A DNA stretch of 24,147 nucleotides, taken from NCBI GenBank assembly GCA_030432775.1, contig JAUILO010000014.1:1-24147 (forward strand), given 5' to 3'. The notes under the pieces are model-generated. The model was not told the DNA's origin, did no database searches, and saw nothing but the letters and a program-made list of their open reading frames with translations. Both the position numbers and the translations under genes were made by a program. The DNA comes from Alphaproteobacteria bacterium. Lineage in GTDB: Bacteria > Pseudomonadota > Alphaproteobacteria > Micavibrionales > Micavibrionaceae. How positions within the stretch are numbered: the first letter of the stretch is position 1; each line of letters starts with the position of its first letter. Of this stretch, positions 16,618 to 24,147 are shown piece by piece.

Positions 16618-16636
16618 CAAACGAATATAAACCAAT

Positions 16637-17116
16637 ATGCCCCCAAGCACATACACGAGCAAATATATGCAAGATAGCCACATTAACCACTTCATACGCA
16701 CAGCAGCCCATACAGCAAGGCTTAGCGCACTGGGCACTGCAATGCTATGCTCGTCCATCTTATCGCTGCCATCGCCCTCATATGCGCAGAACGAAGGCGT
16801 GCAGGCACAACAAGCCCACGAGCTGCCAAAGTTTTTTCAATATCTCAACGATATCCCTTTAATGGACGGCCTATACGAATCGACCGAAGACGTTCTTATT
16901 TTCGAAAAAGTCGAAGGACGAATCATTAAAACAACGGCCCTATCGGAAAATTTGACTTCTGATGCAATTAGCGGTTTTTACCGCAGCCTTTTACCACAAT
17001 TGGGCTGGACAGAAACCGGGCACAACACTTATCAAAGACAATCTGAAAAATTATCAATTCAGTTTGAAAAAGACACCAACTTTACGATTGCGTATTTTAC
17101 ATTGGAACCAAGCTAA
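16637..17116 (+). CDS. Small exported hypothetical protein
   Basis: 159 residues as drawn; an in-frame ATG at 16667 (149 residues) is equally possible, and neither has a ribosome site. A signal peptide with hydrophobic core around ALGTAMLCSSILSL and an Ala-containing site near PSYAQ directs it to the periplasm. The Cys in the core is not in a lipobox context, so a lipoprotein is less likely. The mature part, about 110 residues, holds DIPLMDGLYESTEDVLIFEK and FYRSLLPQLGWTETGHNTY, resembling short uncharacterised alphaproteobacterial proteins. It begins 19 bp after mutM and ends 190 bp before rpsT. Function unknown. Confidence 0.7.
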   Translation: MPPSTYTSKYMQDSHINHFIRTAAHTARLSALGTAMLCSSILSLPSPSYAQNEGVQAQQAHELPKFFQYLNDIPLMDGLYESTEDVLIFEKVEGRIIKTTALSENLTSDAISGFYRSLLPQLGWTETGHNTYQRQSEKLSIQFEKDTNFTIAYFTLEPS

Positions 17117-17168
17117 ACATGGGATAATGCACAGTTAATATGAAAAACAAAAAAAGTTAGAGTTTTTC

Positions 17169-17197
17169 TTGACAAACATACCCCCAACAGCTTACAA
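17169..17197 (+). promoter_or_regulatory. rpsT promoter
   Basis: A consensus TTGACA (17169-17174), 17-bp spacer and TTACAA (17192-17197): the best sigma-70 promoter in the window, with a leader of about 100 nt before rpsT. Confidence 0.75.
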
Positions 17198-17223
17198 AAC
17201 AACGTTCCGAACACAGAACAACT

Positions 17224-17252
17224 TGGGGATAACCTGTTCACAAAGATGAACA
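17224..17252. promoter_or_regulatory. DnaA-box-like site and inverted repeat in the rpsT leader
   Basis: On the minus strand 17232-17224 reads TTATCCCCA, one base from the DnaA box TTATCCACA. Next to it, TGTTCA (17235-17240) and TGAACA (17247-17252) form a perfect inverted repeat, 6 bp apart. S20 genes are often autoregulated through their leader, so the hairpin could act in RNA instead. Confidence 0.35.
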
Positions 17253-17306
17253 CGTACCAAGATTAGAAATTAGAAGAATTTAAGAACGAACAAGAAAGAT
17301 ATTAAA

Positions 17307-17576
17307 ATGGCAAACCATTCATCAGCAAAGAAACGTATTCGTCGCAATGCGAGTAAAGCACTTGTAAACAAAAGCAGACGTAGCCGTATCCGCACATTCG
17401 TGAAAAAAATCGAATTGGCTATTGCTGAAGGTGACGCCAAACTAGCAGATGCAGCACTTCGTGATGCTCAGCCAGAAATCCAGCGTGGTGTGTCAAAAGG
17501 TATTCTTCATAAGAACACTGCTTGCCGTAAAATATCACGTCTTTCTATGCGTATTAAAGCTCTGAAAGCAGCTTAA
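17307..17576 (+). CDS. rpsT: 30S ribosomal protein S20
   Basis: 89 residues, normal length. MANHSSAKKRIRRNASKAL at the start and the very basic, all-helical composition identify bS20, which binds 16S rRNA in the 30S body. AAGAAAG precedes the ATG by 6-7 nt. Codons are of the highly expressed type (CGT, GCT, GGT). The location between mutM and dnaA is a conserved alphaproteobacterial arrangement. Confidence 0.98.
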   Translation: MANHSSAKKRIRRNASKALVNKSRRSRIRTFVKKIELAIAEGDAKLADAALRDAQPEIQRGVSKGILHKNTACRKISRLSMRIKALKAA

Positions 17577-17615
17577 CCGCTACCAAAAAAACTAAATAAA
17601 TTTGCGCATTTTTCA

Positions 17616-17636
17616 GACCAAAAACAAATTTTGGTC
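17616..17636 (+). terminator. Hairpin after rpsT, possible terminator
   Basis: GACCAAAA (17616-17623) and TTTTGGTC (17629-17636) pair perfectly around ACAAA, 40 bp after rpsT. It is not followed by a T run, although a run of nine T occurs at 17713-17721, so it may stabilise the 3' end instead of terminating. Confidence 0.5.
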
Positions 17637-17728
17637 TATTCGCCCATGGAACGAAAAAAATTTGTATTATTATTTCTTTTTAAATGTTCTTCATTTGATC
17701 TCATTGCAAAGATTTTTTTTTCCGTCTA

Positions 17729-17830
17729 GTGTTGGGTTATTCATTCACGAGCAACACCGATTTGGAGACGCTCGACAAGCTGGGGAGCACCTCTTAGAAG
17801 CCGCTATAACCCAATAGCAACAAGGCTTTT
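17729..17830 (+). ncRNA. Candidate structured RNA or attenuator between rpsT and dnaA
   Basis: Several perfect helices compete. TTGGGTTAT (17732-17740) pairs with ATAACCCAA (17806-17814), closing a 65-nt domain that holds CGAGC/GCTCG (17748-17752 with 17770-17774). Alternatively GTGTTG (17729-17734) pairs with CAACAC (17752-17757). On the 3' side, GCTAT/ATAGC (17803-17807 with 17814-17818), extended by AAGCC/GGCTT (17798-17802 with 17824-17828) and followed by T residues, makes a weak terminator-like hairpin that excludes the 9-bp closing stem. This is the layout of an antiterminator/terminator pair or a compact small RNA. No known family is recognised and no strong promoter is seen. Confidence 0.4.
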
Positions 17831-17953
17831 AGACAAGTCCAAGGACTTTTCGTTAGAGGTATTTAAGGTAATTTTATTTACCGGCAAGCGTAAAAGACTG
17901 AATATTTAGGCAAGACTGACTGCCTCGTATTAGATCTTTATCGCTGGAGAGCT

Positions 17954-17998
17954 TTTTGACTATTTTGACAGAAAACATGCAAAACACGCAGTTTTGCA
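17954..17998. promoter_or_regulatory. Direct and inverted repeats upstream of dnaA
   Basis: TTTTGAC occurs at 17954-17960 and 17963-17969, about one helical turn apart. It is followed by TGCAAAAC (17978-17985) and GTTTTGCA (17991-17998), a perfect 8-bp inverted repeat with a 5-nt centre. This could be an operator of dnaA or a hairpin in its leader. Confidence 0.4.
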
Positions 17999-18035
17999 CG
18001 AGGGATTTTTGTGTCTTTTTACTCGAAAAACACTC

Positions 18036-18044
18036 TTTTACACA
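18036..18044 (+). promoter_or_regulatory. Candidate DnaA box upstream of dnaA
   Basis: TTTTACACA fits the relaxed DnaA-box consensus TTWTNCACA. A second site, TTTTGCACG (17992-18000), is one base off. Together they could serve dnaA autoregulation. They are too few to call an origin. Confidence 0.4.
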
Positions 18045-18056
18045 CGCTTGAATGAA

Positions 18057-18109
18057 GTCTGCCTAAAACAAGGACAGACAAACCTACTCAGTAGGAAATT
18101 TGGTAGGAA
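18057..18109 (+). promoter_or_regulatory. Hairpins and direct repeat in the dnaA leader
   Basis: GTCTG/CAGAC (18057-18061 with 18075-18079) is followed by CCTACT-C-AGTAGG (18083-18095), a near-perfect palindrome. GTAGGAA is repeated at 18091-18097 and 18103-18109. The features lie 36-88 bp before the start codon, within the expected leader, and could influence dnaA translation or bind a regulator. Confidence 0.4.
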
Positions 18110-18144
18110 TTACAAAAAAGCATAAATTTAGGAGTAAAAGAAAG

Positions 18145-19575
18145 ATGAGTGAAATCGCGAAAGAAACGAAAAAAACAGCGAGTCTGGATTCAGCTAATAA
18201 TAGCGATTCATATAAGCCAGATTCAGAAATTTCCAAAACATGGAAGGCTGTTCATTCAAAATTTCGCGATGAATTCGGCGAAGCCGTTTTTAGAAGTTGG
18301 TTAAAACCCCTCACACTCCAGGCTTTCTACCACAACACTCTAGAAGTTTCCGTACCAACACGTTTTATGCGGGACTGGATCCAGACACATTACGCAGAAC
18401 GTATGCTTGAAATGTGCACAGAAAAAAGCGATCGCATTAAAAGACTGGAAATCGTTGTTGTTCAAAACACAATCATCGCTGATGAAATCAATGACAATAG
18501 CGCTGCAAAAATAAAATCTAACGAAAACAACAAATCCTACGAAAAATACGATCTAAATTCTCCTTTTGACCAGCGTTTCACATTCGACACATTTGTTGTC
18601 GGCAAACCAAATGCCTTGGCTCACGCTGCGGCGATGCGTGTTGTCGAAAGCCAGAATGTACCGTTTAACCCGTTATTCCTATATGGCGGCGTTGGCCTTG
18701 GTAAAACGCATTTGATGCATGCTATTGGCTGGGAAATTCAAAAACAATCACCTGAAAAAAGAGTGATTTACCTTTCTGCCGAAAAATTCATGTACCAATT
18801 CGTGAAATCACTTCGTGCAAAAGACACAATGACATTTAAAGATGCTTTCCGGTCTGTTGACGTTCTTATGATTGATGATATTCAGTTCATCAGCGGCAAA
18901 GAATCAACACAGGAAGAATTCTTCCACACATTCAATGCCCTTGTTGACCAAAACAAACAAATCATTATCTCTGCTGATAAAGCACCATCTGATTTGCTTG
19001 GCATAGAAGAACGCCTGCGTTCACGTCTTGCATGGGGTCTTGTGGCTGATATTCACCCAAGTACTTATGATTTGCGCCTTGGTATTCTACAAAGCAAGCG
19101 TGAAGCGCTTCAGGCCGATATTCCTGACGCTGTACTTGAATTTTTAGCATTGAAAGTCACATCAAATATTCGTGAACTTGAAGGCGCGCTAAACCGTATC
19201 GTTGCACATGCCGATGTCACAAAACAAAATGTCACACTGGAATCAACACAGGATGTTCTTCAAGATTTACTTCGCTCACATGATCGTCGCATTACAATTG
19301 ATGAAATCCAGCGCAAAACAGCGGATCATTACAACATCCGCCTTCCAGATATGCATTCAGCACGCAGAGCCAGAAACGTGGCAAGACCACGTCAGGTTGC
19401 GATGTATCTTGCTAAACAGCTGACATCAAGATCACTTCCGGAAATCGGACGTAAATTCGGCGGACGTGACCACACAACAGTGATGCATGCCATCCGCAAG
19501 ATTGACGAGTTAATCGAAGCCGACGTACAGATCGCACAGGATGTCGAGGTTATTCGCCGAGCATTAACCGGCTGA
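18145..19575 (+). CDS. dnaA: Chromosomal replication initiator DnaA
   Basis: 476 residues from ATG 18145, chosen because AGGAG stands 10 nt upstream; an in-frame TTG 45 bp earlier has none. Domain I (about 30-110, SWLKPLTL), a short Asn/Ser-rich linker (115-140), the AAA+ domain with Walker A GGVGLGKT (181-188) and Walker B VLMIDDI (240-246), arginine-finger region EERLRSRLAWGL (288-299) and sensor II NIRELEGAL (341-349), then domain IV with the DNA-binding helix-turn-helix LPEIGRKFGGRDHTTVMHAI (431-450). It opens the origin as an ATP-bound oligomer. It follows a 568-bp non-coding region and ends 82 bp before a strong terminator, so it is a monocistronic unit. Confidence 0.99.
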   Translation: MSEIAKETKKTASLDSANNSDSYKPDSEISKTWKAVHSKFRDEFGEAVFRSWLKPLTLQAFYHNTLEVSVPTRFMRDWIQTHYAERMLEMCTEKSDRIKRLEIVVVQNTIIADEINDNSAAKIKSNENNKSYEKYDLNSPFDQRFTFDTFVVGKPNALAHAAAMRVVESQNVPFNPLFLYGGVGLGKTHLMHAIGWEIQKQSPEKRVIYLSAEKFMYQFVKSLRAKDTMTFKDAFRSVDVLMIDDIQFISGKESTQEEFFHTFNALVDQNKQIIISADKAPSDLLGIEERLRSRLAWGLVADIHPSTYDLRLGILQSKREALQADIPDAVLEFLALKVTSNIRELEGALNRIVAHADVTKQNVTLESTQDVLQDLLRSHDRRITIDEIQRKTADHYNIRLPDMHSARRARNVARPRQVAMYLAKQLTSRSLPEIGRKFGGRDHTTVMHAIRKIDELIEADVQIAQDVEVIRRALTG

Positions 19576-19657
19576 TACCTACAAAAACAAAACAAGGTAA
19601 ATAGCTGATCTTTAAGCGAGTTTTCCGCCTTTGATTGACAGTCAATAAAACCCGAAA

Positions 19658-19689
19658 AAGCGAAGCTTCCCAGCTTCGCTTATTTTTTT
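19658..19689 (+). terminator. dnaA terminator
   Basis: AAGCGAAGCT (19658-19667) pairs perfectly with AGCTTCGCTT (19672-19681) with a 4-nt loop, followed by A and seven T. It separates dnaA from dnaN. Just upstream, ATTGAC-A-GTCAAT (19634-19646) is a short palindrome of unknown role. Confidence 0.93.
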
Positions 19690-19722
19690 GTACACAACCG
19701 CGAAATAAGGCGCAGAAAGCAT

Positions 19723-19750
19723 TTGGCGGGTATAGACTCTGTGCTATATT
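19723..19750 (+). promoter_or_regulatory. dnaN promoter
   Basis: TTGGCG (19723-19728), 16-bp spacer, TATATT (19745-19750), giving a leader of about 38 nt. It lies between the dnaA terminator and dnaN, so the clamp gene can be transcribed independently of dnaA. Confidence 0.6.
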
Positions 19751-19794
19751 ACGATTCCTTAGCAATTTTAAAATTTTATTTATCAGGAAAAGCC

Positions 19795-20910
19795 ATGAAA
19801 TTAACTATTGAGCGGGCCGCCTTACTTAGAGCGTTAAATCATGTTCAAAGTGTCGTTGAAAAACGTAACACTATACCAATTTTATCTAACGTTCTTTTGA
19901 AGGCTGAAGACGGAACGCTGACAATGACAACCACTGATATGGATCTGGAGCTTAACGAAGCCGTTGCAGCACAGGTTGAAATAAGCGGTTCAACAACAGC
20001 ACCAGCCCACACGTTCCATGACATCGTCAGAAAAATCTCCGATGATGCACCGGTTGAACTGATCTTGGATGATAACGGCAACATCATGACAATCAATGCC
20101 GGACGCTCCACATTCAAACTAAACTGTTTGCCGATTGGTGATTTCCCTGAACTTGGACAGGCCGAACTACCATCATCTTTCGCGCTTCCTGCTGCTGATC
20201 TGCGTGCCCTGATTGACCGTACAAAATTTGCAATGTCGACCGAAGAAACCCGTTACTACCTAAACGGTATTTACCTTCACCAGACAGAACAATCAGGCAT
20301 CGCCGTTCTTCGTACAGTTGCAACAGACGGCCACAGATTAGCTCGTTTTGATATGCCTCTACCTGAAGGTGCTGGTGAAATTCCTGGTGTTATCATTCCA
20401 CGTAAAACAGTGAACGAAGTTCGTAAATTGATCGAAGATGCTGCCGACACAATTCAGATCAGCTTATCTGAAAGCAAAATCAAATTCGCTTTTGATCATA
20501 TCGTCCTGACTTCAAAACTAATCGATGGAACATTCCCGAATTACGAGCAAGTCATTCCAAAAGGCAATGACAAGATCATCGAAGTCAATCCAAAGCTTTT
20601 CGGCAGCGCGATCGACCGTGTATCAACAATTTCTGACGGCAAATCACGTGCAGTTAAGATCTCACTGAACAACAACACAATGACATTATCCGCAAACTCG
20701 CCAGAATCAGGCAGCGCGACCGAAGATCTTGAAATTCACGGTAATGACAATCTCGAGATTGGCTTTAATGCACGATACCTTCTGGATATAACAAACCAGA
20801 TCGAAGGTGATGGCTGTCGTATGACATTGGCTGATCCGGCGTCACCAACCATTATCGAAGATACAGGTGATAGCAGCTCTTTATACGTGATTATGCCATT
20901 GCGCGTATAA
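19795..20910 (+). CDS. dnaN: DNA polymerase III sliding clamp (beta subunit)
   Basis: 371 residues from ATG 19795, with AGGAAA 6 nt upstream; the frame is open further upstream but without a ribosome site, and MKLTIERAALLRAL is the usual clamp start. Three repeated clamp folds of about 120 residues are expected. VVEKRNTIPILSNVLL (19-34), TDMDLEL (50-56), a central TRYYLNGIYL and the final YVIMPLRV are standard, the last being the C-terminal MPLR typical of beta clamps that helps form the partner-binding pocket. It forms the ring that tethers the polymerase. It has its own promoter and terminator. Confidence 0.99.
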   Translation: MKLTIERAALLRALNHVQSVVEKRNTIPILSNVLLKAEDGTLTMTTTDMDLELNEAVAAQVEISGSTTAPAHTFHDIVRKISDDAPVELILDDNGNIMTINAGRSTFKLNCLPIGDFPELGQAELPSSFALPAADLRALIDRTKFAMSTEETRYYLNGIYLHQTEQSGIAVLRTVATDGHRLARFDMPLPEGAGEIPGVIIPRKTVNEVRKLIEDAADTIQISLSESKIKFAFDHIVLTSKLIDGTFPNYEQVIPKGNDKIIEVNPKLFGSAIDRVSTISDGKSRAVKISLNNNTMTLSANSPESGSATEDLEIHGNDNLEIGFNARYLLDITNQIEGDGCRMTLADPASPTIIEDTGDSSSLYVIMPLRV

Positions 20911-20931
20911 CCACCGTAACACAAATACGAT

Positions 20932-20956
20932 AAAGGGGCTGACCGGCCCCTTTTTT
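20932..20956 (+). terminator. dnaN terminator
   Basis: AAAGGGGC (20932-20939) pairs with GCCCCTTT (20946-20953) around a 6-nt loop and runs into six T residues, 21 bp after the dnaN stop. Confidence 0.93.
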
Positions 20957-20999
20957 CATACGTTTTTTTCAAGCATGTTTTTTAACGAGATAAAAATAT

Positions 21000-21890
21000 A
21001 TGACATGGATCCCCTTTGCACTGGCTCTTCCCATATTTGCCGCCGCTATTCCACTGATCAATGAACACTTCAAGGTAAACCCCATTCATCTGGTCATCTT
21101 TTATCGCATCATGGCGATCTTTCTGTTTCTTCCTGTATTATTCATTTTTCCGTTACCTGAAGATCCATATTTTTACCTATTCGTGCTTATTGCCGGCCTC
21201 ATTGGTATGTATTTTGATACTATGTATTTTTCAAGCGCTGCCACGGCTGGTGCCGGTGTAACTGCCCGCGTTCTACCCTTTGTCGTATTAATTGGATTTG
21301 TACTATGGCTTTGCGTAGATCCAGAGATGATCCAAACATATATACAGAAACCCATCAAAGGCGCAGGAATCATATGTTCTTTTGCGATGGCGACCTATTT
21401 CGCCCTGCGACTTAAGTCCTGCCCGCTATCTTTGCGTACAATCAAATTATTATTACCTGCCATCCTTTTGGGAAGCATCACAATTGTCCTTGGCAAACTG
21501 GCGATGGATCACTCTCCGCCAATCAGTGGTCCGTATTTCTACGTACTCATACAAAGTATTTTTATTGTACCGCCCTATATCGCCGCAATAAACCTTAAGT
21601 TCTGTCGCCGTCACTTACCTATGACCGTCGCAGGGCCGATATTCACAAAACAGATATGCATCGCAGGATTATCGGTTGGACTGTCATGGTCTTTACTCAT
21701 GATTTTCAAATATACTGCTTTTTCCAGAGCAGAAAATCCTGCCTATGTTTCTTTGTTTGAATTATTATCACCCTTGCTGATTTCAATTTTTTATATGATA
21801 AGAAAACAAAAAGAAACAACAGACGTCATCGCTGGCTTTGGTATAATCGCCAGCGTTGCGTTACTCATCATTTCAACGCAAATATTATAA
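21000..21890 (+). CDS. DMT-superfamily (EamA-like) transporter 1
   Basis: 296 residues with about ten hydrophobic segments arranged as two five-helix halves, the EamA plan (for example FALALPIFAAAIPL, FYRIMAIFLFLPVLF, AENPAYVSLFELLSPLLISI, IAGFGIIASVALLIIS). The late SLFELLSPL region matches the end of the second repeat in drug/metabolite exporters. Substrate cannot be inferred. It starts 44 bp after the dnaN terminator and is followed after 35 bp by a second transporter of the same superfamily. They share little sequence, so a recent tandem duplication is unlikely. Confidence 0.8.
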   Translation: MTWIPFALALPIFAAAIPLINEHFKVNPIHLVIFYRIMAIFLFLPVLFIFPLPEDPYFYLFVLIAGLIGMYFDTMYFSSAATAGAGVTARVLPFVVLIGFVLWLCVDPEMIQTYIQKPIKGAGIICSFAMATYFALRLKSCPLSLRTIKLLLPAILLGSITIVLGKLAMDHSPPISGPYFYVLIQSIFIVPPYIAAINLKFCRRHLPMTVAGPIFTKQICIAGLSVGLSWSLLMIFKYTAFSRAENPAYVSLFELLSPLLISIFYMIRKQKETTDVIAGFGIIASVALLIISTQIL

Positions 21891-21925
21891 TCACCCCTGT
21901 TACTGTTACCAAAGGTGCAAAATAC

Positions 21926-22807
21926 ATGTCCCGCTTACAAGCCGATCTTCTTTTATTAATAGGAGCTTTTATTTGGGGTACAGCCTTTGTTGCGCAAAAA
22001 ATCGGCATGGATAGCATGGGACCTTTTATGTTCACAGGCATTCGTTTTGCGCTATCCGCCATTATTATCGCACCTTTTGCCTTAAAAGAGCTACGCGGGG
22101 CGCCCCTTAAAATGGATAGGCTAGATCGCTACATGTTGATTTGTTTATGTCTCGCATTTTGCGCAGGTGTTATCTTGCAGCAAGTCGGTCTGATCACCAC
22201 AACAGTGACCAACGCGGGTTTCCTTACCAGCCTGTATATTATCTTCACGCCGCTCATATCTCTATGGATCTTCAAAACCAAGCCAAGTCTTATCATTGTT
22301 CCGGCAGCCCCTGCCTGTGTGTTTGGCATATGGCTTTTGGGCGGTGGATCATTCGCAGCTTTGAATATGGGCGATAACCTTGTTATCGCATCCGCCTTTT
22401 TCTTTGCCCTTCATACATCCCTCATCAGCTTTATAGTCCTGCGCACCAAACGTCCGATTGCGATGGCGTTTATACAATTCAGCGCCTGTTCACTCGCCGG
22501 ACTTGCCATTGGCCTGCCACTAGAAGGTTTTGACATACAAGCCATTACACCGGCCATACCGGCCATATTATATACCGCGATATTATCAGGCGGCATTGCC
22601 TATACATTCCAGATTATTGCCCAGCAACACACACCCGCCGCAGATGCCGCTGTCATTCTTGGCGGTGAAGCATTATTCGCCGCCATTGCCGGGGCGATAA
22701 TTTTAGGAGATTCCCTGTCCACAACCGGCCTGATTGGCTGCGCCATCATTTTCACATCAATGTTGACTGTCGGCTTATACCCGTCCCTCAAGAAAACACC
22801 GGAATAA
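21926..22807 (+). CDS. DMT-superfamily (EamA) transporter 2
   Basis: 293 residues and about ten membrane spans in two EamA repeats. The first holds LLIGAFIWGTAFVAQKIG (10-27) with the WG-T-FV signature and FTGIRFALSAIII. The second ends with AADAAVILGGEALFAAIAGAIILGD, the conserved glycine/proline-poor segment of this family. This form resembles the common EamA/RhaT exporters of amino acids or metabolites. It is probably cotranscribed with the preceding transporter and possibly with recF, 48 bp downstream. The substrate is unknown. Confidence 0.9.
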   Translation: MSRLQADLLLLIGAFIWGTAFVAQKIGMDSMGPFMFTGIRFALSAIIIAPFALKELRGAPLKMDRLDRYMLICLCLAFCAGVILQQVGLITTTVTNAGFLTSLYIIFTPLISLWIFKTKPSLIIVPAAPACVFGIWLLGGGSFAALNMGDNLVIASAFFFALHTSLISFIVLRTKRPIAMAFIQFSACSLAGLAIGLPLEGFDIQAITPAIPAILYTAILSGGIAYTFQIIAQQHTPAADAAVILGGEALFAAIAGAIILGDSLSTTGLIGCAIIFTSMLTVGLYPSLKKTPE

Positions 22808-22855
22808 AGCGGATTATCTGCGTTATATCACCTGTTTTTCTTTGTCATATGCGCT

Positions 22856-24031
22856 ATGATTATGACTATGGGTTTCATAAAAACATTACAAATCACAAAT
22901 TTCCGCAGCTACGATTCCGTCCGTATAGATGGTATCGGCGCGGAGCCTGTCGTGTTATACGGTGCAAACGGCGCCGGAAAAACCAACATACTCGAAGCCA
23001 TATCATTCCTGTCACCAGGTCGTGGCCTGCGCCAAAGCCGCGTAAATGAAATTCAAAACCGCGCAACCTTACCTTTATCTGCTCCCATATCCCCATGGGC
23101 TGTATCGGTGAACAGCTATACCGAATATGGCGACACCCGAATCGGTACCGGCGCGACCCCTGATTTGCGCAAACGGACAATCCGTATTAACGGCGAGCCC
23201 GCCAAATCGCAATCGTCATTATCCGAATATCTATCCTGTGTCTGGATGACTCCGCAAATGGATCGCATCTTTATGGATTCGTCATCCTCGCGCCGCAGAT
23301 TTCTGGATCGCCTTGTTTTCGCATTTGACCCCAGCCATTCAGGCCGCGTCACTCGTTACGATAACGCACTGGGTCAGCGTTCAAAATTACTCAAGGAAAA
23401 CTCTTCACCTGATCCGGTCTGGCTCACCGCACTTGAAAAGACCATTGCCGAAACCGGTATAGCAATTGAGGCGGCGCGGCTTGACTTTCTCGAGCGCCTG
23501 CAAACCTCTTGCCATCACGCCCCGTCTGAAAGTGATCTCTATTTTCCCAAAGCCCAGCTCTTTCTTAAAGGCACCATCGCTCAATTACTGCGTGCTTCTC
23601 CAGCACTTGAGGTTGAAGAGATGTTCCGTTACCAGCTCAAACAAACCCGCCCCGCAGATGCCTTAACCGGTGGCGCGGCAACAGGCGCGCATAAAAGCGA
23701 CCTGCATGTCAGCTATATCGATAAAAAAGCCGATGCGGCACAATGTTCAACGGGCGAACAAAAAGCACTGCTGATCGGTATAATTCTGGCGCATAGCCGC
23801 CTGCTGCAAGCCGAAAGAGGATCACCGCCCATTATCCTGCTGGACGAAGTTGCCGCCCATCTTGACGAAAACCGTAGAGCCGCCTTATACGACCAGTTAC
23901 TGGGTATGAAAGCGCAATTCTGGCTAACCGGAACGGATAAAAATCTATTCGAATCTCTTGATGGGCGCAGCGCGCAATTTCATATTCATGACGGAAAAAT
24001 CCATCATGAAAAACATCAAAACGCCGCATAA
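22856..24031 (+). CDS. recF: DNA replication and repair protein RecF
   Basis: 391 residues as drawn. The starts at 22862 and 22868 are also possible, and MGFIKTLQITNFRSY (from 22868) best matches the family start. No ribosome site distinguishes them. SMC-like ATPase: Walker A GANGAGKTNILEAIS (36-50), ABC signature CSTGEQKALLIG (297-308), Walker B IILLDEVAAHLD (326-337). RecF helps load RecA at gaps on SSB-coated DNA, with RecO and RecR. Residues about 85-105 hold a Gly/Thr-rich stretch (GDTRIGTGATPDL). gyrB, the common next gene, would lie beyond the window. Confidence 0.95.
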   Translation: MIMTMGFIKTLQITNFRSYDSVRIDGIGAEPVVLYGANGAGKTNILEAISFLSPGRGLRQSRVNEIQNRATLPLSAPISPWAVSVNSYTEYGDTRIGTGATPDLRKRTIRINGEPAKSQSSLSEYLSCVWMTPQMDRIFMDSSSSRRRFLDRLVFAFDPSHSGRVTRYDNALGQRSKLLKENSSPDPVWLTALEKTIAETGIAIEAARLDFLERLQTSCHHAPSESDLYFPKAQLFLKGTIAQLLRASPALEVEEMFRYQLKQTRPADALTGGAATGAHKSDLHVSYIDKKADAAQCSTGEQKALLIGIILAHSRLLQAERGSPPIILLDEVAAHLDENRRAALYDQLLGMKAQFWLTGTDKNLFESLDGRSAQFHIHDGKIHHEKHQNAA

Positions 24032-24147
24032 TCCCCAAACCTTCCCGAAACACAAAAAACATCATGGAAAAGCCTATATTTCTGCGCTTTTTACGTGTTT
24101 TCACGCGCTGTCTATGCTATAACTCAATACTTAAGCAAAATTAAGAA
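24032..24147. other. Region after recF to window end, no gene seen
   Basis: 116 bp without a convincing ORF. CGTG-TTTT-CACG around 24091-24102 is a small hairpin without a T run. TATAAC near 24118 may be a -10 element for a gene starting beyond the window. Confidence 0.4.

Noticed and set aside
17577..18144. Origin of replication (oriC) upstream of dnaA
   Set aside because: Only one relaxed DnaA-box match and one near match are visible, with no cluster of boxes. An AT-rich block alone is not enough.
21000..22807. Recent tandem duplication of the two DMT transporters
   Set aside because: Same superfamily and length, but aligned by eye the two proteins share few residues beyond general hydrophobicity.

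Overview
The window looks like a chromosomal segment of an alphaproteobacterium of moderate GC content. The pointers are the mutM-rpsT-dnaA gene order, an Usg protein, an RNase E tail ending in a GWW motif, a type-2 heme A synthase (CtaA/Cox15), a TrxR-like ferredoxin--NADP reductase and a CIRCE-controlled groESL operon. No phage, insertion sequence, CRISPR array, tRNA or rRNA gene was seen. I assign no genus.

Layout. 1-468 is the C-terminal tail of a large protein, most likely RNase E. It is followed by a strong terminator and a gene-free stretch (570-988) that may encode a structured small RNA with its own terminator. 989-3132 is a two-gene unit: a secreted acidic helical-repeat protein and a GT4-like glycosyltransferase, overlapping by ATGA. 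3433-5232 is an orphan 599-residue cytoplasmic protein with a poly-Gln tract. 9340-5357 is a minus-strand operon: ctaA, a PAPS-type sulfotransferase, an arylsulfotransferase-like propeller protein and a small YIGPGA membrane protein. From 9474 there is a ferredoxin--NADP reductase, a polytopic membrane protein, usg (minus strand) and a membrane-anchored hypothetical protein.

12643-14862 is the groES-groEL operon with a perfect CIRCE operator, mutually exclusive hairpins between the two genes and a strong terminator. 14979-17116 holds a HIT-family protein with a long C-terminal extension, mutM with an incomplete zinc finger, and a small exported protein.

17169-24031 is the replication and repair neighbourhood: rpsT, dnaA, dnaN, two DMT-family transporters and recF. 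dnaA has a long, structured 568-bp upstream region with competing hairpins and a possible DnaA box. dnaA and dnaN are separated by a strong terminator, and dnaN seems to have its own promoter.

Most genes are ordinary housekeeping genes. The parts most worth a second look are the rpsT-dnaA intergenic region, the possible small RNA after the RNase E gene, the ctaA-sulfotransferase-ASST operon, the MutM that lacks a zinc ligand, and the orphan 599-residue protein. I see no convincing new defence or mobile system.
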